A stretch of 64,000 nt of DNA from CAZTQN01 sp964615765 (GTDB taxonomy: Bacteria > Planctomycetota > Phycisphaerae > Phycisphaerales > UBA1924). The stretch spans positions 1 to 64,000 of the forward strand of contig CAZTQN010000004.1 in the NCBI GenBank assembly GCA_964615765.1. The letters run 5' to 3'. Under the pieces are notes generated by a model that ran no database searches, had not been told where the DNA came from, and saw only the letters and a program-made list of their open reading frames with translations. Of the stretch, positions 61,527 to 64,000 are shown piece by piece (positions within the stretch are counted from its first letter, which is position 1; every line of letters starts with the position of its first letter). A program made the translations under genes and the position numbers.

Positions 61527-63074
61527 ATGACGAGCAGGATCACCGGAGCGCGACACCGCCGAATGTGCTTTGCCTGCGGGGCGGGATTCCTGCTGGTTGC
61601 CGCTGCGCAACCCCTTTCCGCACAGACGTTTATCCGCCCCATTGTCACGGAACTTGAGTCGTCTCCCACGGTCCTTCAGGCTGAGCCGCTGATTACGGTG
61701 AGCGCCCTGCTGCAGAGCGAAATCTCGTGCAGCCCGAACGGGCTGTACTGGGGCTGCGAGGTCTTCACAGAGGTTGGCACTCCTCCGGCGGTCACCACCG
61801 CCGATGCCGCCATCAGCGGCACTCGGGCCGGGGTGTCCTGGTATGTCGCCCGCGGCCAGAACATCCCCGGGCTTGGCGTGGCCACGGACACCGGCGGGAT
61901 CGATGAGCGTGTGCTCGTGAACAACGCGGGCGATGTCAGCCTGTCGTGCAACCTGACGGGCCCGACCTCGACCGACGAAGCGATTATCCGCTGGACCCGC
62001 GCGACGGACACATACCAGTTCACGGCCCGAGAGGGCTCGACGATCGGTGTGTTTCCGGGTGAGACATACGGCCTGAACATGGTGCAGCGCGCGTTCCTCA
62101 ACGACGGACGCATCGCGTTTTTCAACTCCAGCACGAACGGCGTGCTCCCGAGTTCAGCGGACGACTTTCTCTTCCTGAGCGGCAACCCGCCGACCGTGGT
62201 CGCGCAGAACGGCGGGGCGACGCCCGTGGGCCAGTCGTTCACCCCGCCGTCGGTGATCACGGCGCTCGAGGACGAGTTCGCCGTGAACGCCACGGGAACG
62301 CGGTCGATCTACACCGCGCTGGTCGGGGTCGGGGCGGCGGCGCGCGAGGTCGCGGTCGTCGACGGGAACGTCGTGCTCGAGATCGGGCAGAACCTGCCCG
62401 GGATCACCGGCACGTTCACGCGGATCGACACCATCAGCGATGTGCGGATGAGCGCGAGCGGGCGGTGGGCGGCCCACGGGCGCGCGTCGGACGGCGTGAC
62501 CACCCCGGGCCCGAACTACCTCGTCGTCGACGGACAGGTGCTCTTCAGCGGCGACGTGACCATGCCCGGCGGGTTCGCCGGCGAGGCGGTGATCTCCGTC
62601 ATCGACCTCGGGTTCACGACGCAGGGCGATCTGTGGTACGGCGTGGTCACCAGCTTCGGCCGCTCGGTGGTGATGGTCATCCCGGTCGCGCCCGGCAGCC
62701 CCCCCATCACCGCGTTCGAGACCGGCTCCGCCCTCGACCTCAACAACAACGGCGACCCGTTCGACGATCAGGCGACCGTCACGGGGATCTTCTCCGCGGC
62801 CCTCGCGGACGACGGCACGCTGTACCTGATCACCCGCAACTCGGCCCCGGTGTCGCAGTTCCAGTTCGACGTCATCGGGTGGACCACCGTCGATCTGCCG
62901 GTCGTGTGCCGGGCCGACATCAACGGGCAAGGCGGGATCACCGTCCAGGACATCTTCGACTTCCTCGCGGCGTGGTTCGCCGGCGGGGCGAGCGGCGACT
63001 TCAACGGGCAGGGCGGGATCACGGTGCAGGACATCTTCGATTTCCTCGCCGCGTGGTTCGCCGGCTGCCCGTGA
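61527..63074 (+). CDS. secreted protein with tandem dockerin-like repeats
   Basis: This is a 515-aa protein. A signal peptide lies at ~18-33 (GAGFLLVAAAQPLSA). A long strand-rich region resembling a beta-propeller follows (NDGRIAFFNSS, WAAHGRASDGVTTPGPNYLV, DLWYGVVTSFGRSVVMV). Then come two nearly identical 21-residue calcium-binding repeats, GQGGITVQDIFDFLAAWFAG twice, separated by GASGDFN. The calcium ligands are reduced (NGQGG for NxDGx). The repeat pair may act as a C-terminal attachment tag. Start at 61527 with AGGAGG. Confidence 0.82.
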   Translation: MTSRITGARHRRMCFACGAGFLLVAAAQPLSAQTFIRPIVTELESSPTVLQAEPLITVSALLQSEISCSPNGLYWGCEVFTEVGTPPAVTTADAAISGTRAGVSWYVARGQNIPGLGVATDTGGIDERVLVNNAGDVSLSCNLTGPTSTDEAIIRWTRATDTYQFTAREGSTIGVFPGETYGLNMVQRAFLNDGRIAFFNSSTNGVLPSSADDFLFLSGNPPTVVAQNGGATPVGQSFTPPSVITALEDEFAVNATGTRSIYTALVGVGAAAREVAVVDGNVVLEIGQNLPGITGTFTRIDTISDVRMSASGRWAAHGRASDGVTTPGPNYLVVDGQVLFSGDVTMPGGFAGEAVISVIDLGFTTQGDLWYGVVTSFGRSVVMVIPVAPGSPPITAFETGSALDLNNNGDPFDDQATVTGIFSAALADDGTLYLITRNSAPVSQFQFDVIGWTTVDLPVVCRADINGQGGITVQDIFDFLAAWFAGGASGDFNGQGGITVQDIFDFLAAWFAGCP

Positions 63075-63121
63075 GGCGGCGGGCGGAGCGATCGGGCGCA
63101 CGAATCAACAGGAGAAGGACG

Positions 63122-64000
63122 ATGCGCATGGGAAGACTGTTGCGAGCGGGTGTGGCGGCGGCGTGTATGTTCGGGGCGGTCGCCCCGGTCATGGCGCAGA
63201 CCACCTACACCATGACGGGAACCGCCGGGTTCATGCAGGACCTGGACGCCAACGACGGGTTCGTCTATCAGACGGAGTTCGGCGCGGGCCAGACATGGAC
63301 GGCGGAGGTCGTGCTGCCGGCGCAGGCGTCGCTGCTGTTCGCCGCTAACACGCAGAGCCAGGGGGGCTCGCGCACGGACTACATCCCGATCTCGCTGACG
63401 AACCTGACGATCACGCGGGCGGGCGGCCCGCCGATCGTGCTGGCGACGTCCGCCGCCCCGCTCACAGGGACGCTCCGCTTCTGGCACCGCGCCAGCGCTG
63501 GCCAGCACTTCGCGGAGTTCCTGTTCACCATCGGCGTCTCTCCGACGCGGACGACGATCACCTTCTCGCTCAACGCGCAGATCAACGACGACGCGGCGTA
63601 CGACCTGCTGTTCGTGCAAGGCACGCCCAGCGCCAACACGCCCGACGCCAACTACTTCCCCGCGTTCAACACGGCCGGTCTGCGCGACGGGCAGTACCGC
63701 ACGACCTCCCTCGCGATCGACGCGTTCGTGCCGGTCTTCCCGGGTCGCGGGCGGTACAACGGCAACATGGAGACCTTCGTCAACGCGGCTGACCCGAACC
63801 CCACGCCGGGCGCCTGCTGCTTCCCCAACGGCACGTGCCGCCTGAGCAACGCCGACGGGTGCAACACCGCGGCCGGGTTCACTTGGTTCAGCGGGCAGAC
63901 GTGCAGCCCGTCGCCGTGCCCCCCGCCGACGGGTCGGTGCTGCGGCCTCGCGGCCGGGTGCACGATCACCCCGCAGGCAAACTGCGACCCGGACATCGGC
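63122..64000 (+). CDS. secreted cysteine-rich protein, 3' end beyond window
   Basis: 293 codons are visible. A signal peptide lies at ~8-26 (RAGVAAACMFGAVAPVMA). A beta-rich domain follows to ~215 (YTMTGTAGFMQDLDANDGF, TFSLNAQINDDAAYDL). At ~235 cysteine-rich repeats start: GACCFPNGTCRLSNADGCN, FSGQTCSPSPC, then GRCCGLAAGCTITP. Such GxCC...GxC repeats are typical for planctomycete secreted proteins. AGGAGAAGG precedes the ATG at 63122. It lies 48 nt after the dockerin-like gene and may be co-transcribed. Confidence 0.8.
   Translation, partial: MRMGRLLRAGVAAACMFGAVAPVMAQTTYTMTGTAGFMQDLDANDGFVYQTEFGAGQTWTAEVVLPAQASLLFAANTQSQGGSRTDYIPISLTNLTITRAGGPPIVLATSAAPLTGTLRFWHRASAGQHFAEFLFTIGVSPTRTTITFSLNAQINDDAAYDLLFVQGTPSANTPDANYFPAFNTAGLRDGQYRTTSLAIDAFVPVFPGRGRYNGNMETFVNAADPNPTPGACCFPNGTCRLSNADGCNTAAGFTWFSGQTCSPSPCPPPTGRCCGLAAGCTITPQANCDPDIG

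Overview
The window is GC-rich chromosomal DNA, most likely from a planctomycete of the class Phycisphaerae. The main reasons are secreted proteins with dockerin-like motifs of the type DINGQGGITVQDIFDFLAAWF, a sigma factor beside a membrane Ser/Thr kinase, cysteine-rich GACC repeats, a membrane pyrophosphatase and many Ala/Pro-rich proteins. I assign this from protein style only; there is no rRNA or tRNA gene in the window. LAYOUT. 1-9.2 kb holds core genes: a PAS/PP2C phosphatase (cut by the left edge), birA, an HU-like protein, a ParA-type ATPase fused to a glycogen-binding-like domain with a partner gene, aroB, rsfS, a YggS-family gene and a peroxiredoxin. 9.28-23.86 kb is an integrated element. 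23.9-64 kb is core and accessory chromosome: hutH, a TlpA-like thioredoxin, two large membrane proteins (one with vWA domains), trpD, a Ser/Thr kinase and sigma factor, an orphan CoA-transferase B subunit, several small membrane proteins, an M19 dipeptidase, an M48 protease, a UbiE/MenG methyltransferase, a collagen-like fibre protein, a TPR protein, a NYN RNase-like protein, rpsU with a glycine tail, hppA, a HEAT protein, apt, groES and two secreted proteins. THE ELEMENT. It is 14,549 bp between direct 28-bp sites that look like the XerC/XerD recombination site dif. It carries no recombinase of its own, so it probably uses the host XerCD (an IMEX). It encodes HTH proteins, a transglutaminase-like protein, three beta-rich candidate virion proteins and about eight small membrane proteins. 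Three of these end in a transmembrane helix plus a (K/N)GGR-type tail. This suggests a small tailless, membrane-containing phage, although no packaging ATPase was recognised. Ten copies of a 14-bp palindrome, GCAACnrGTGTTGC, are spread across it. The attachment site lies inside a gene: the winged-helix ORF at the left end and the orphan ORF at the right end are in the same frame, and excision would join them into one 464-codon gene at the head of the minus-strand gene string. Integration therefore splits a putative initiator or regulator and disconnects the structural genes from their upstream promoter. GENERAL. The plus strand is G-rich up to about 38 kb and C-rich after it, even within minus-strand genes, which fits a replication terminus near the dif site. 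Many genes lack a Shine-Dalgarno sequence and have a TAnnnT hexamer 5-9 nt before the start codon, as expected for leaderless mRNAs.
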